Positions 1-12,893 of a stretch of DNA of 64,000 nucleotides are shown here, in pieces. The DNA comes from Ahaetulla prasina. Lineage: Eukaryota > Chordata > Lepidosauria > Squamata > Colubridae. The notes beneath the pieces were generated by a model, which saw only the letters and a list, made by a program, of their open reading frames with translations, had not been told where the DNA came from and did no database searches. The stretch is taken from the NCBI RefSeq assembly GCF_028640845.1, contig NC_080540.1:264339958-264403957 (forward strand), in the 5' to 3' direction. Numbering within the stretch: position 1 is the first letter of the stretch; the number at the start of each line of letters is the position of its first letter. A program made the translations under genes and the position numbers.

Positions 1-305
1 GCTACCCTGTTCCAGTAGGTTCATTTAGGAAAACAGACATGAGGAACCTATGTTTTTCCTGATTTTGCAAAATAAAAAAAATGGTGAATGGGGTGGGACT
101 ATAACAGATAAAAACTTGGTGCATGTTATCAGTTGACATACTGTTCATTGGGGAAGAGAGAAAGATTATCTTCCACATTCATATGCATATGCCCACTCAT
201 GTATATACATGCTACCTCATCTATACACGATATTTACTACAAGTTTCTGAAGAAGGGTCAGCATTGTTTTTATCTTCTGTAGACCATTTCTCTGTGGCTA
301 TTATC
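1..305. other. Unassigned left edge
   Basis: I see no gene or recognisable repeat here; the reading frames are short and have no protein-like composition or splice context. Confidence 0.5.
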
Positions 306-1240
<935 letters not shown>

Positions 1241-2384
1241 CAAATGCAGAATGATAGAATAGAAATAGGTCAACATTTTTTAAAAAAATCTACTTTGCCA
1301 TTGTGAATACAGTTAGATCCTCATTGGAAAACCTGATCCTAAAGTGATGAGCAATTTTAAAAAAGTAAATAAAATAAGTACAAAAGTAATTGAGTCAGGG
1401 CCGTTCTGAAAATTTTACTAAGTACCAAGTATATTGACTCTGCAGGATGGAAGTATTTGCCATTTTCATAGACTAGGAATGACTTGAATAGGATGTTCCT
1501 ATGAGGCCCTGCATGCAGTAGGTGGCATAGCTTATCCTTGATAGCATATTTTTAAAGCACGCTCACAGTGTCAGTCTCCGAATGACAACTTGCTAGAGCC
1601 AATTTGCACTATGTTTTTATACTACTACTTCAGGTGAGCAATAGTTTTAATAACTCCGGGGATAAGCCTTTTCTTCCTAAACAAGCAAGCTTGAGCAGGA
1701 AACAGCAGTTCATTCTTTTTTTAAAGCACTTCCTCTAAAATCTGCCTTTTGCTGGTCCCCTTCTTATGATTAGGAACACTGGTGAAAATGCATCCCTCAA
1801 GGCTAGGGCTATGAAAACCTGAAGGACCACTAGATGGTATCAGAAAGATATAGAAGATTCTGACTCTTTGATGCCATCTAGTGGCAGACCAAATCTGGCA
1901 ACCTAAACTTTCAATCACATGTTCTTCACTTTTATATTCTGCCTGGGAGGAGCAGAAATGTACCAGCATCTAAAAGTGTGTGAAAACATCTGCACTAAGC
2001 ATAATAAATTCTGTTTATCTTTTTTTTTTTTTTTTTGAAATTACAGGAACTTAATGATAGTCTTTCAACCGAAGTCTAAATTACATCAAAAAGGATTAGA
2101 ACGGTTTTCTAGTAAAGTATGTAACCTTCTGCGTAATTTCCTATATATATATTTTAAAACCAAGTATTACCCTATAATTCGTCTCCTGTTACTGAAGCTG
2201 GAGTTTCATATTAATGTACCATACTAACATTACAAGTCCCACACGTCCTTTTTTTTAAAAAAAAAGCATAAGAAAAAGATTACTACATGGACACCCAAAA
2301 TAGCTTAGCACGTCCAGTTATTTTATCTTCAAAATATTCTGCATGGAATATTGGCAAACCCTAGACTGTGGATGTTTCTAGGAA
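1241..2384. other. Unassigned intergenic stretch
   Basis: No gene was recognised. It holds one short hairpin repeat (1826-1896) and homopolymer runs near 2020-2036. Confidence 0.5.
1826..1896. repeat. Short inverted repeat, possible MITE remnant
   Basis: The arms CCACTAGATGGTATCA and TGATGCCATCTAGTGG face each other across a spacer of about 35 bases. The same CCATCTAGTGG core recurs near 11549, which suggests a dispersed palindromic element. No target duplication was established. Confidence 0.45.
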
Positions 2385-2615
2385 AGGGTTTAATATGAAT
2401 CCTACCTGGGTCAAGAATTTCACTAGATGCCAGGTATCGTAATTTAGAAACTTCCTGTATTTTCTTTCTACCTTTACCGTCTCTTTTTTCCATGAAATCT
2501 ATTATGAAGGGGAAAAATGTAATCACTGCAGAAAGTCAATTCAACGTCTTTGTTGTTTCCATTTCTGTCTAAAATTCACTAAACTGGACTTAATTGGAGT
2601 AGAATGAAAATCTTC
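2385..2615 (+). repeat. Diverged direct repeat X, copy 1
   Basis: This segment aligns by eye with 5455-5695 in the same orientation. Shared landmarks in the same order are GCAGAAAGTC, TCTRMCTAAAATTCAC and TTAATTRRAGTAGAATGA. Many substitutions and small indels separate the copies, so the duplication or shared repeat family is old. Confidence 0.6.
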
Positions 2616-3009
2616 CCCCTTTCCTTTTTTCTTCAGTTAATCCAACTGTTCTTGCTAGGCAAAGTTTTCTCAAATTTTCTACTTCAAGGATTCATCTTAA
2701 ATTTCTGAAGTTTGTCACATTTTGCACCTCTTAAATGGTGACAGGTAGAAAAAAGGATTGGCAGAAATATGTAAATTTTTTGGGGGGGATTGCTCTGTTC
2801 TTTATCATGACAATTTCTTTATCGCAGAGAATCCCATAGTTCGTATTTCTCAAATTAGATATATGTTCTTGAGTGGATAGCCTCTGCCTTATGTAATCAA
2901 CTATTAACAGTAAAGGAATCAACACATTTAGTAAAATAGAAATGGTGCCTTTGGAAAAGATATTCAGATGCTGTGCCCCTTCTTCCCCTCTCCCCTGAGA
3001 AAGCTTGAC

Positions 3010-3150
3010 ATATTTTTCTCTTTTTGTGGCCAAAAATGTGTTAATAGGTTTAGGGGTGGAGGAAGGACTTAGTATGGGAGTGACTTTCAGAGGGTTCTTT
3101 AAAAAAAAAGTGATATTCTTATTTTAGGTTTTGTTTGTAGTGTACTTCTC
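3010..3150 (+). repeat. Diverged direct repeat Y, copy 1
   Basis: This aligns with 4722-4850 in the same orientation. Landmarks are TTTTTGTGGCCAA, TTTCAGAGGGTT and the near-identical GTGATATTCTTATTTTAGG. Copy 1 lies right of repeat X copy 1, whereas copy 2 lies left of repeat X copy 2. Confidence 0.65.
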
Positions 3151-3334
3151 ATCTGTTTGCACACAGTTCAGAATTGTGCAAGCAATCCTATTGTCTTTGA
3201 TACTCTAGGGAAGCAAAAGTTGTAATTTGGAGAAACAAAATAGAAAGTATTGATACTTTTTGACTTTGGGGTTGAAGAAAATTTCTGAGAATATCACGGA
3301 TAACCAGAAGACAAACAAATCAAATTAGAGTTCT

Positions 3335-3590
3335 CACTCATGAAACAGATTCAAAGTGTCATACTTTGGACACATTATTGGATGATACAGATCTCTGAAG
3401 AAATCTATAATGTTGAAAAAAAAGTGGAAGGAAAAAGAAGACCAAGAACAAGATGAATGGACAATAAAGATGGATGCCCTGTTGGAAGACCTGCCGGACC
3501 ATGTTGAAAAGAGGTCATCCTAGAGAAAATATGGTTGCTAAGAGTTAAAACCAGTTTGGACAGATATAAACAGTCAATTTGGAGGTAGTA
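3335..3590 (+). mobile_element. Decayed BovB/RTE-type LINE 3' end
   Basis: An in-frame-like remnant reads as the end of an RTE-type LINE protein: a phenylalanine-glycine-histidine step, then a basic glycine-lysine-arginine-rich stretch, then the WLLRVK-like closing segment. Stops and frameshifts interrupt it. The family call rests on recognising the terminal peptide pattern, not on a search. Confidence 0.5.
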
Positions 3591-3830
3591 TAACCTGGCC
3601 TCTTCAGTATTAGTGGAAATCTAGAATCAGGGGCTTTGAGTAGAAACATCTTCATGTTTTATATTTCTAACAGACCTCACAAAGTACTATTGGTAGATAA
3701 TATACAATTCTACATTGCTTTTAAAATAATAACAAAAAAGAAAAAAACAAAAGGAACAAAAATATATACATTATTTTTAAAAAGTGCCTTAAAAATAAGT
3801 GAAAAAATACAACAGGAAAAAAAAATACCA

Positions 3831-4045
3831 ATAGCACTTAGACTTATATATTCACATTGCTTTACAGCCCCTCTCTAAGCAGTTTAAAGCATATTGCCCC
3901 CAACAATCTGGGTCCTCATTTTACTGACCTCAGAAGGATGGAAGTCTGAGTCAACCTTGAGCCAGTGAGAATTGAACTGCTGACAGTCGGCAGAATTAGC
4001 CTGAAATACTGCAGTCTAACCACTTCGCCACCACAGCTCTTAGAG
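3831..4045 (-). mobile_element. tRNA-derived SINE
   Basis: Read on the reverse strand it has a tRNA-like head: a GTGGCGAAGTGGTTAGAC A-box region and a GTTCAATTCTCAC B-box-like region. The body carries GACTCAGACTTCCATCC and AATGAGGACCCAGATTG, and the tail contains CTGTAAAGCA and TATATAAGTC. The same body occurs at 14222 (-), 31160 (+) and 60883 (+). It has no coding capacity; it would be transcribed by RNA polymerase III and mobilised by a LINE. Confidence 0.8.
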
Positions 4046-4721
4046 TATAGTATGATGTTAAAGTGGTAAACAGTTACAAATCTACATATATTTCTAAAAC
4101 TTTTACACAACTATAATATTTTAGGAGTATTATGTATGTTTGCAGCTTTTATTGTTATTATTTATTATTTATAAATAATAAAGCTGGGATAAAAATCTAA
4201 AATATATGAGTTCCATGTTTCATTATATTTACCATAGACAATCCATGTCTATAGGCTATCTATTCATAAGTAGCAAGCATAATCAGGTCTTCAATCCATT
4301 ATGTAAATAAGGTCTTACATTTAGATATACAATACCTTACAAAGTATTTTGTGCTTTTCTTTTCTTTCCTTTTCCATTTCTTTTTACATATATTTACATT
4401 TACATATACCATGATTTTCTCCAAGCTTTCTTTCATTCATCTCTTGTTGAGTTTATATACAATTACACCCACATTTATTTTCCCTCTTTTTACTCTCTTT
4501 TGTAATAACAACAACCTGTTATTTATTTTTCTAACTTCCTTCAAAGCTTCTAGATTTCCTCCTACAGAACAGATTCATCCCTTTCTCTAAACTTTTACTC
4601 TCAGTTGTCTTTTGATATTTCCATTTTCTACCATTCTCCTTTTCATACAAACAAGTTCCACATATAGAGGCTGTCCAGTTTACACAAACTTTTAAACACT
4701 TAAAAGCTGGACGTCTTTTAT
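4046..4721. other. Unassigned AT-rich stretch
   Basis: No gene was seen. An AATAAAGCTGGGATAAAAATC string near 4175-4200 looks like the tail of a SINE/LINE, but the body is not recognisable. Confidence 0.45.
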
Positions 4722-4850
4722 TTTGTTTTGTTTTTGTGGCCAACGATGTGGTAATGGGTTTAGAGGTGGGCAAAAGATTTCAGAGGGTTTTTTTTAAATG
4801 TGATATTCTTATTTTAGGTTTTGTAATATACCTCTCATCCATTTTCTAGA
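4722..4850 (+). repeat. Diverged direct repeat Y, copy 2
   Basis: Partner of 3010-3150; see that entry for landmarks. The GTGATATTCTTATTTTAGG string is preserved here. Confidence 0.65.
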
Positions 4851-5454
4851 TTAAAAAGACAAGAAAATGTATTTTTATTTTTCAGCAGGTATGGTCAGAA
4901 GTCTGTCTGAAAGCTCTAATAACAGATGTTGACAGCTTTCTGTGACTCTTGAGTCAGAGGTTGCCCACTCCCAAATGCCAGATTATACTTTTCAGGCATA
5001 AGAGTTTGTCACTGCTTTGCCCAGAATGCACATAGAATTTATATGCTTTGTTTGGGAGAGCCAGGCCCAGTTTCTTGTCTCTGACAATTCACTGTCTTTG
5101 TTTTAGCTTCAGTGGTTATGTTGTTACAATTTTCATTAAATTTGAGGGCCTTCTCTTGTTATTCTTCAGCATTCAGCTCCCTAATTAAGTTAAATCTTTC
5201 AATGGGAGAGTGGAAGGGATACATTGGCTGTCTATATCCATTTATGGATATGTTTATGCTTAAATGCTTATGTGTGGACCAGTTGAAAGTACTGCCATTT
5301 TACAAACAAAAACTAATTTTAAAAAAATTAGAGGTTTATTTGCAGAAAAATGGTTACCCCTTCCCACTCTACGTCCGTACATTATAATTAAAAAAATGCA
5401 TATAATAAGCTATCACTGAATAAACCTATAGGACATTGAATATATAGCAGGCAA

Positions 5455-5695
5455 AGCAGTATATAACCTTGGTTGAATCACTGAATTTCACAAGCAGCCA
5501 GGTGATTAATAATTTCTTATTTAGAAGTATCCTGCATTTTCTCTTTACTGTTTTCCCTCTACTCTTTTCTCTATGAAATGTTTTATGAAGAAAAAGATGT
5601 AATTATTGCAGAAAGTCTTTTCAATGTCTGTGCTGATAGATTTCTGCCTAAAATTCACCGAGCCAACTTAATTAAAGTAGAATGAGAATGTTTTG
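5455..5695 (+). repeat. Diverged direct repeat X, copy 2
   Basis: Partner of 2385-2615 in the same orientation, with a similar level of divergence throughout. Confidence 0.6.
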
Positions 5696-5715
5696 GCATT
5701 TGCTGTACTTCAAAT

Positions 5716-5887
5716 CAGTTTTGCCACATGACACATATATGCTTTCGAACTGCTAGGTTGGCCGAAGCTGGGATAAGTAATGGGAGCTCAGCCCGTTATG
5801 TGGCACTAGGGATTCAAACCGCTGAGTGCCATCCTTTCAATCGACAAGCTCAGCGTCTTAGCCACTGAGCAAACACATCCCAGTAAT
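5716..5887 (-). mobile_element. Sauria-type tRNA-derived SINE
   Basis: On the reverse strand the head reads GCTCAGTGGCTAAGACGC (A box) and GGTTTGAATCCCTAGTGCC (B box). This is followed by a GAGCTCCCATTACTTATCCC segment and a TAGCAGTTCGAAAGCA segment near the 3' end. That order matches the Sauria SINE of squamates as I remember it. The 3' tail is decayed. Confidence 0.75.
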
Positions 5888-7446
5888 GCTACCATAGTCT
5901 TCAAATATAAGGTTACTGGTTAAAACCCTGCCATATTTTTTAAAAATTATACTTTTATTTCCCTGAGCTATCTACTTTTCCCTGGGCTTAAAAATGTCCT
6001 GCGATACATCATTTCATTACTTTTTTTTCATTACCCACTTGAGGTAGATGATAGCTGGAGATGAAACACTTCTCCTGAAGCGACTAGAAAAGTGATGAAA
6101 TGGTGCACCACAGGATTTAGGAAAATGTACACTTGGGAAACGTCATGGAGATTATCTCATGGAGATACTTTTTTATAAATTCTGTCAGATTTCAAACCAG
6201 CAATTTTCCACCTTCGAGGCAAGTGTTATAAATATTGTGCTATTGTAGCAGTTCTGATAAAGATAGCTCTAGAAGACATTAGTGGCCATGGTAACTATTG
6301 ACCTGGTGATGGAGGCCTACCTGCTTCTTTAAGGTAACCAATGAACTGTTAGGCTTAACTTCTAATGAAATGAAGCACACCAGCCAAAAGGAAGCACTCA
6401 AAGGAACAGAAGGGGAACAGAGTACTTTAAAATTGCAGCAGAAAAGTTGTATTTATGATGGCAAGAGGGTGAATGCAGAATGACATTGTCCATTCTGCCT
6501 TCCAAAAATGGTTGCTGTCTAATCCTGGAAATAGAGCAACTGGCAGTGAGCATAAGCCCTGAAACAAGGTTTCTATGTGCACCATAATTAAGCAATTAAA
6601 TTTTAAGGCCATCAAATAGACTGCATCATCTTGGAGGCAATGTTGATGCCTTTTTTTTTTAATGCTGCTTATGTGTATAGCATGTTTAATCTCAGGCACA
6701 GATTGATAGCTCTTCATTAATAAACTCTTGGCAGTGTTACAAGAAATGCAAATACTGCACAGTCTATTTGTCATTCTATGCTGCAGAAATAGCTTGCTAA
6801 CTATTAATAGTGTAGAATCAAGGGCACTACATTTTCAGAGAAGATCAGCTGATCATAGTTTCAGGTATTTTCTTAGTTTAGGCTGGCAGTGTTCCTGATC
6901 CAGTGCCACAGTTTGTGCACTGTATCTACATGTTCTGCCAATTCTATGTATGCAGCATCTTTAGACAACCAAAACTAAAAAAAAAAAATATTACTGAAAA
7001 AGGTTTAATATAGCTGTTTGGAGGAAGCCAGGAATCTGTAAGTTGGATCTATTGTTTCCATATTGAAGATAAGAAATCAAAGAGCAATCTTCTCAGGACA
7101 GAACCTGGAAAGAAATATCTAAATTTTCATAACTTTTATGATAATTGCATATGTTTCAAATACTGAAAATCTATCTGGCAAACAGACCTGACATTTTTTT
7201 AAAGGTCACCTAGAGTCATTAGAGTCATAAGCCTGAGTAGGTCTGATTAAAGTAATAATGAATTTTGAAACAGATTTACACATCATGGTAATATTATTCC
7301 TTTCTTAACAGGCTGCTGGTGTTTTTCAGCAGAATAATTGACTTTATTTCTAATTTTCTCACAGAGGCTGAGTCAAGGGACACTTGCTATGAGGTTGTGG
7401 AGAGAAGGGGAGCAAGATCATGATCCAGTACACTAGCCCTTCCTAG
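5888..7446. other. Unassigned intergenic stretch
   Basis: No gene, exon-like reading frame or named repeat was recognised. Short reverse-strand frames at 6398-6774 lack protein-like composition and overlap each other. Confidence 0.5.
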
Positions 7447-7712
7447 TGGTGTACTCTCCAGGTGTCACGACCTTCCGTCGTGAGCTAAAAACATATTTAT
7501 TCATCCAAGCGGGACTGGCATAAATGGATTGATTTTAAATTGGGTTTTAGTAGTATTTTAAATTTTAAATTCATTTTAATTCTGAGCCATTTAGTAATTT
7601 TATATTTTAAATCCGTTTTAATTGTATATATTTTGTATTTTACTCTGGCTGTACAGCCTTCGGGAGAAGGGCGGTATAAAAATTTAATAAATAATAATAA
7701 TAAAAAATAATA
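7447..7712 (+). mobile_element. L2-group LINE 3' end
   Basis: This is the last codons and 3' UTR of the same family as the long element at 17171-20840. It starts with the equivalent of the Phe-Arg-Arg-Glu-Leu-Lys-Thr-Tyr-Leu-Phe region. It then has the TTTTAAATT-rich UTR and the hallmark GGCTGTACAGCC...TTCGGGAGAAGGGCGGTATAAAAAT, and ends in AATAAT repeats. Everything upstream of the last codons is missing (5' truncation). Confidence 0.85.
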
Positions 7713-7777
7713 ATATTGAACTGCAGTCCTGCAGGTACAACACACCTGAAAGAGGGCAGATTGACTTATCTGCACTA

Positions 7778-8175
7778 CAGGTAGTCTTCAACGTATGACT
7801 GCAATTGAGCCCAAAATTTATGTTGCTAAGTGAGACATTTGTTAAGTGAGTTTTGCCCCATTTTATGAACTTCCTTGCCACAGTTATTAAGTGAATCATT
7901 GCCATTGTTAACTTAGTAACATGGTTGTTAAGTGAGTCTGATTTACCCATTGACTTCGCTTTTCAGGTAGTCTCAAAAAGTGATCTTATGATCCCAGGAC
8001 ACTGCAACCACCTTAAATATGAGTCAGTTGCCAAGCATCTGAATTTTGATCAGGTGACCACGGGGATGCTGCAACGGCTGTAAGTGTGAAAAATGGTCAT
8101 AAATCACTTTTTTCAGTGATGTTGTAACTTTGAACGGTCACTAAATGAACTTTTGTAAGTTGAGAACTACCTGTA
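7778..8175. mobile_element. MITE with CAGGTAGT termini, copy 1
   Basis: The element is bounded by ACAGGTAGTC on the left and its inverse GAACTACCTGT on the right, flanked by TA. The body contains TTGAGCCCAAAATTT, TTAAGTGAGTTTTGCCCC and AGTGTGAAAAATGGTCATA. Related copies lie at 23457, 24438 and 35288. It is a non-autonomous DNA-transposon-like repeat with no coding region. The TA flank could be a target duplication or part of the terminal repeat. Confidence 0.8.
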
Positions 8176-10269
8176 TGGTATGCTGCTGAGTACCCTGCCT
8201 CATTTCATGTCCACAGACAACTGGATGGATTCTATGACAGTGGAACTGAAATAATCAATCCTGGATCATCACGTGACTACAAGAAGGACTTCAGACCTAA
8301 CCAATTTTTTTTTCCTAAGTTGCCCATAGCTTCTGGAAATCTTCAGTTACAAATACTGGATTGTTGTCAATACTTTTGACAACAATACTGCTTTTCAGGG
8401 TCAAGCATTTGAGGCTGATCTAGGCCACTTCCCCAAATCGATCTATTAAAGAAAAGGTAATGTGTGAAAAGTTGGTCAAAGCCACTTGGCCATATCTATA
8501 GTTAAGGTGATTTCTGAATGAAAGACCTCCTCTCCCATCTCCATTATAGTTAATTTTGGGCCAGATGTAACTTTGATATGCCTCTGAATGCTGATAGATT
8601 ACAGGGTGACATTATCATACTAACTAGTGAGGTCAAGACAGGACACCTAAGTCTAGTTTTGAAAATTCTCAGCTATTTGCCAAGTCAACCAGTACTATTT
8701 CTATCCCAAGATCTAAGGTAAGGTTTAAAAAAATAAGGATCTAGATAATTCAAATAATCCATAAAAACTTGAGACCCTAATATCTTCCATCCCCAAAGTT
8801 CTTGGAATATGCCTAGGATTTCTCTAAGAATAAGACAGGCATTTTTTACTCTCGGATTTAATTTAGTTGCTTATATTTGATTGGCAAGGTTCAAATGCTC
8901 AAATCATAAGTTGAACAAATTGAAATGTATCTTTAAAAAAATCAAAATTTTCTAAATCTGGATCTATTCAAATACAATTTATTAATAACTGTGTAATATC
9001 ATGGTCTTTGCAAGCTGATTAAATTTTTCAGTATTTCAAAATAGTCTCCTAATATAAATCAAGTTGTTGCTTTTCCAGAAATTGTGATGATTTCAAGGGC
9101 CTAAACATAAATGCATACCTGAGGCCATCCTACTGTCTGCTTTTTAATTTATTATTTGTGTCTTGTCATTTTTGAATTCTTATTTTTATCTTGGAGCAGA
9201 TGTGGTTAGCATTATTTTTGTTATAATTTCAGCGATTGGCTTCAAGCTCGACATGGAGGGTTTAATTCTGGTTTATAGAGCTTGTAAGTCACCGAGAGTC
9301 ATTTTATTTGTGGCAGAGTGGAAGTATTATATATCATATCTAGAATAAAGTTTAAAAATACAAATTGTGCTTCATTGAAATCTAAATTGCTATTTTATGG
9401 TTGAAACTATATTTCCATGTTCAAGTTTTTCTTTATAGACTGGAATTATATATCACTAAATGAAACAAATTGTTTCACTCTGGAAGAATCTTATTTGGCA
9501 AAATTAGATGGCCAGGGGCCAATCTAATTAGCATTTCATCCTAACATCTGGCTTATTTATGCAACATATGATGTACTTCCCAAACCTCTATACAGCGCTC
9601 TGTTCTGGATTTTCCCAAAGTATTTTTTATACCAACTCTTCTCATGATCAAAGTTCCCATGCATTTTTCAGTTCTATTTCCATTAAGTAACATCACAACA
9701 TTTACCAGTTATCCTACTTATCTTCAAATTTTAAAAAATATCTTAAAATCTTGCTTGATGTTAATTGATTGATTTTATCTTAGACATAAGTTCAGTTGTC
9801 AGTATTTTAGTACAATTCTGCCTGTGCCAAAAAGATTTGCAGCCTGAATGGGCCTTCAACTTATCCTAACTGATCTTCCAGATATTTTCAAGTAGTTTTG
9901 CTATGAAATGTAAGTAATATACTAAGGTTTACTCAGTCCTTATATTTTGAAGTTTGTTCAGTCTTTTATTTTTCAGAAGGGTTTCTATTTTTCAAGATTA
10001 TATTTGTCTGTGCTGAATTGAACAGTCTTTCTCCACTTAGCTTATCCATGTTATTGTATTCCAGTTTCCCTAACATTCAGTCAGAATGCAAATGATCCCA
10101 CTGATGAATGGTAGGCAAATACATATAAAAGGGAGCAGACTTTGATTGCATGGCCATGGGTATCTTCATTTCTTTTTTTACTTCCTCTGTGGACATCCCT
10201 GGTGCATTTGTTGATTTTAAAGTGCCATAAGGCTAAGTTCTGCCTGTTTCGACAATGGAACTTGAGGGT
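8176..10269. other. Unassigned intergenic stretch
   Basis: No gene was recognised. At 9235-9355 the GTAAGTCACCGAGAGTC and AATAAAGTT strings look like the eroded 3' end of a LINE or SINE; confidence in that is low. Confidence 0.45.
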
Positions 10270-10392
10270 TTCAAGCAGTAGTGGGATTCAAATCCCGTCG
10301 CTACATGTTCGCTTGTGGGTGCGTGTGTCGCTTCTGCGCATGCCTCCCGCCGCCCGATCTGGGGCAAACCGGTAGCAACCACCACTGGTTTC
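10270..10392. mobile_element. Short MITE, CpG-containing
   Basis: It runs from GCAGTAGTGGGATTCAAAT to GGTAGCAACCACCACTGG, with TTCTGCGCATGCCTCCCGCC inside. The body recurs in inverted and diverged form at 16296-16480. This is a dispersed palindromic repeat without coding capacity. Confidence 0.6.
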
Positions 10393-10447
10393 AAATCCAC
10401 ATGGAGATCCAATTCATGCTTTGATGTAATCTAAATTTTCAAAATGC

Positions 10448-10922
10448 AAACCGTGTTTTCCCAAAAATAAGCCCCCCCCCGAAAATAAGCCCTAGCCTGA
10501 TTTTTTTGGGGGGGTTGGGCCTAATATAAGCCCTACCCCAAAAATAAGCCTGGGGGAATGGACATGGTCTTCATGAGATGCGGCAAGCATGGAATTAGCC
10601 TAACCCTAACCCTAACCCTCTGGGCAAAAAGTATTTGGGCAGATAGCATTGGCCCCGCCCTCTCCATGTCTGCTTGCCTGCGACCTCAGCAGCTGGGCCA
10701 GCAGGCAGGGTGGGTGGAGGCCGGGGCATGCCGAGAACTTGGCCTGTTTTAGCCATGGGCAAGCAGACAGTGGGACAGAGAGGGCGGAGCCAGCAGTAGC
10801 TGTGCTCCCACTCTCATCAGCCCCTGCGCTTGCAGCCTCCTGCACTTAAAAAAAAAAAGATCTTCCGGAAAACAAGGCCAAAAGAAAATAAGACCAGATC
10901 TTATTTTCAGGGAAACATGGTA
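10448..10922. mobile_element. MITE with TTTTCCCAAAAATAAG termini
   Basis: The left end ACCGTGTTTTCCCAAAAATAAG is mirrored at the right by CTTATTTTCAGGGAAACATGGT. The interior is GC-rich and itself partly palindromic: the CCGCCCTCTC...CTGCTTGCC block near 10650 faces its inverse near 10760. It also contains a short telomere-like tract. Frames within it are by-products of GC content. Confidence 0.75.
10598..10620. repeat. Short interstitial telomere-like tract (CCCTAA)n
   Basis: About three and a half CCTAAC units lie inside the MITE at 10448-10922. It is too short to indicate a former chromosome end. Confidence 0.85.
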
Positions 10923-12002
10923 ATTCTAGTTCTTTCACTTTGCTTTTTAAACTTAGAGTATTTTCATTTAATAGGACTAAAAAAAGCACAAGCAAATAAA
11001 AACATACTAAGACCACTACTTGCACTAATAGTTATCATTCTAGAACTGAATATAATTTATATTTATGTTATGACAGAGACACTCTTAATTGCTCACACTC
11101 ACTCACACACACTATGCCCTGTTCACAAACCTGCCATGAGAGACTTGCTTGCCACCAAGGCTGTGGCATGGCAAAAAGATGAAATAGCATATCTTGGTTG
11201 CCCAGGCAACCATGTCACAAACAGCAAATTTCCCATCTCCAAATTAAAAGGCGACGGCACTGAGAACATGGCCTCTCTACAAAGCAATGGATGCCTTTTG
11301 CAAAGAAATATTTCTCTTGGATTTCTCTACTTTACAGGCAAACATCATGGCCAAGGGAAATGCATCCCAAATATTGTCTCCTTGACATAGATTGGATGAA
11401 GAACATGTGTGTATGCCAAACATGCTCTCTTTTAACATGCTCACGTTTGAGATTATGGTAGGAAAAGGAAGGTAGAGCTACTACATCTGAAATGAAAAAA
11501 CAAAACAGATAACTACTGTATTGGAAGCAAAGGGAGGGTTTGATTCTTTGACCTGCCATCTAGTGGTTGTATGGATTTTTGCAGCCCAGATACAATAACC
11601 CTAATTAAAGGCTCTGCAAAAATCCAGGGCTGGCACCTATTGCTTCATTTTATTGTATCCTTTCCTTGTTCTCTCTGGCAACACTATAATAATAGAATTC
11701 ACTTTGTACTCTTGCAGTGCAACATAGAATTGCAATCTTCCCTATAATCAGTGTGTGCTAATTTCGTCAACTGTGTGTACCTCAAGATAATCCTCCATCT
11801 GGAGCTCTTTAATATTTATTCAAATTTGGATTGGAATGGCAGCAAGGAACAAGAATTAACCCTTTCCACTCCCCTATACCATGTATCTTATTCCATTGCC
11901 GACTCCCTATTGCTATTGATTTGGGGAAAAAACACACACAATAGATTGTGGGGTTAAAAAAAAAGCTCCCAAATTTATTGGAATAAGCTGCAAATATCTA
12001 GT
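10923..12002. other. Unassigned stretch with one hairpin
   Basis: No gene was seen. A hairpin with arms GGATTTTTGCAG and CTGCAAAAATCC lies at about 11573-11627, next to a CCATCTAGTGG core shared with 1826-1896. A (CA)n-rich patch is present near 11090-11115. The 186-codon frame at 10830-11390 begins inside a MITE and shows no known protein. Confidence 0.5.
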
Positions 12003-12382
12003 TCCGTGATGGTGAATCTATGGCACGCATGCCACAGGTGGCAAGCTGCACCCTCTCTGCGGGTACATGTCGCCCCAGTTCAGCTCCACCATGGATGCAC
12101 ATGCACCTCTCGCCAGCCAGTTGGTTGTCTGGTCTCGGCCGTGCATGCGCAGGACAGAATGTGTTTGGGGGAGATGCACATGTGCAAGGTGCATGGTGCA
12201 TGCAGGGGCCGCATGTGCATACAGGAGGCATGCAGGGGGCTTATGCGCATGTGTGGGGCTGGGGCACATGTGTGGGGCTGCACGCAGATTGCATTTTGGG
12301 GGTTCAAGGGGACCGCACACGCATTTACACATGAACATGCACACTTTGGGCACTTGATCCATAAAAGGTTAGCCATCACTGA
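12003..12382. mobile_element. hAT-type MITE, copy 1
   Basis: The termini CCGTGATGGTGAATCTATGG and AAGGTTAGCCATCACTG are imperfect inverses. The interior is rich in GCATGTGCATGCA-like alternating purine-pyrimidine steps. Several overlapping frames on both strands arise from this composition and are not genes. A second copy lies inverted at 12590-12893. Confidence 0.75.
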
Positions 12383-12589
12383 ACTAGTTTGTGTCTCCAA
12401 GCAGATTCATGGTTTGTACATTATAACTACTGCCCAGCTGGAAGGAAGTAGATAGCTAATGGGCTAGAAAAATCCATCTGAGAAACTGATGAACTCACCA
12501 TGAGAAAAAGACTGGATGGCTAAATCTGAAACCAGTGGCTTTAGCTTGCATCCACCTCTAGTTTACTTAAATAGGGCTTTCACATAGCC

Positions 12590-12893
12590 CAGTGATGGCT
12601 AACCTTTTCTGGACCGAGTGCCCAAAGCGCGCATGTGTGCATGCACAAACCCCCAAAATGCAATGTGCACATAACCATGCATCCTCCCCACCCCCCCTGC
12701 ACATGTGTATGCAGCCACTGCATGCACCTCAACCCTATGCATGTGCACGTACCCCCCCGTACCCCGCCATGCATACACGGCAGAGACCCGCTGACCAGTT
12801 GGCTGGCGGGAAGCGCACGTGCATGCACGCAAAAGCTGGGTGGGGCCGTGTGCCACCTGTGGCATGTGTGCCATAGGTTCACCATCATGGACA
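12590..12893. mobile_element. hAT-type MITE, copy 2, inverted
   Basis: It begins CAGTGATGGCTAACCTTTT and ends CATAGGTTCACCATCATGG, the opposite orientation to the copy at 12003. The GTGCCACCTGTGGCA segment is shared with the other copy. The two lie about 210 bases apart. Confidence 0.75.

Noticed and set aside
10558..10849. Overlapping GC-rich frames on both strands
   Set aside because: They fall inside the MITE at 10448-10922 and reflect its palindromic GC-rich interior.
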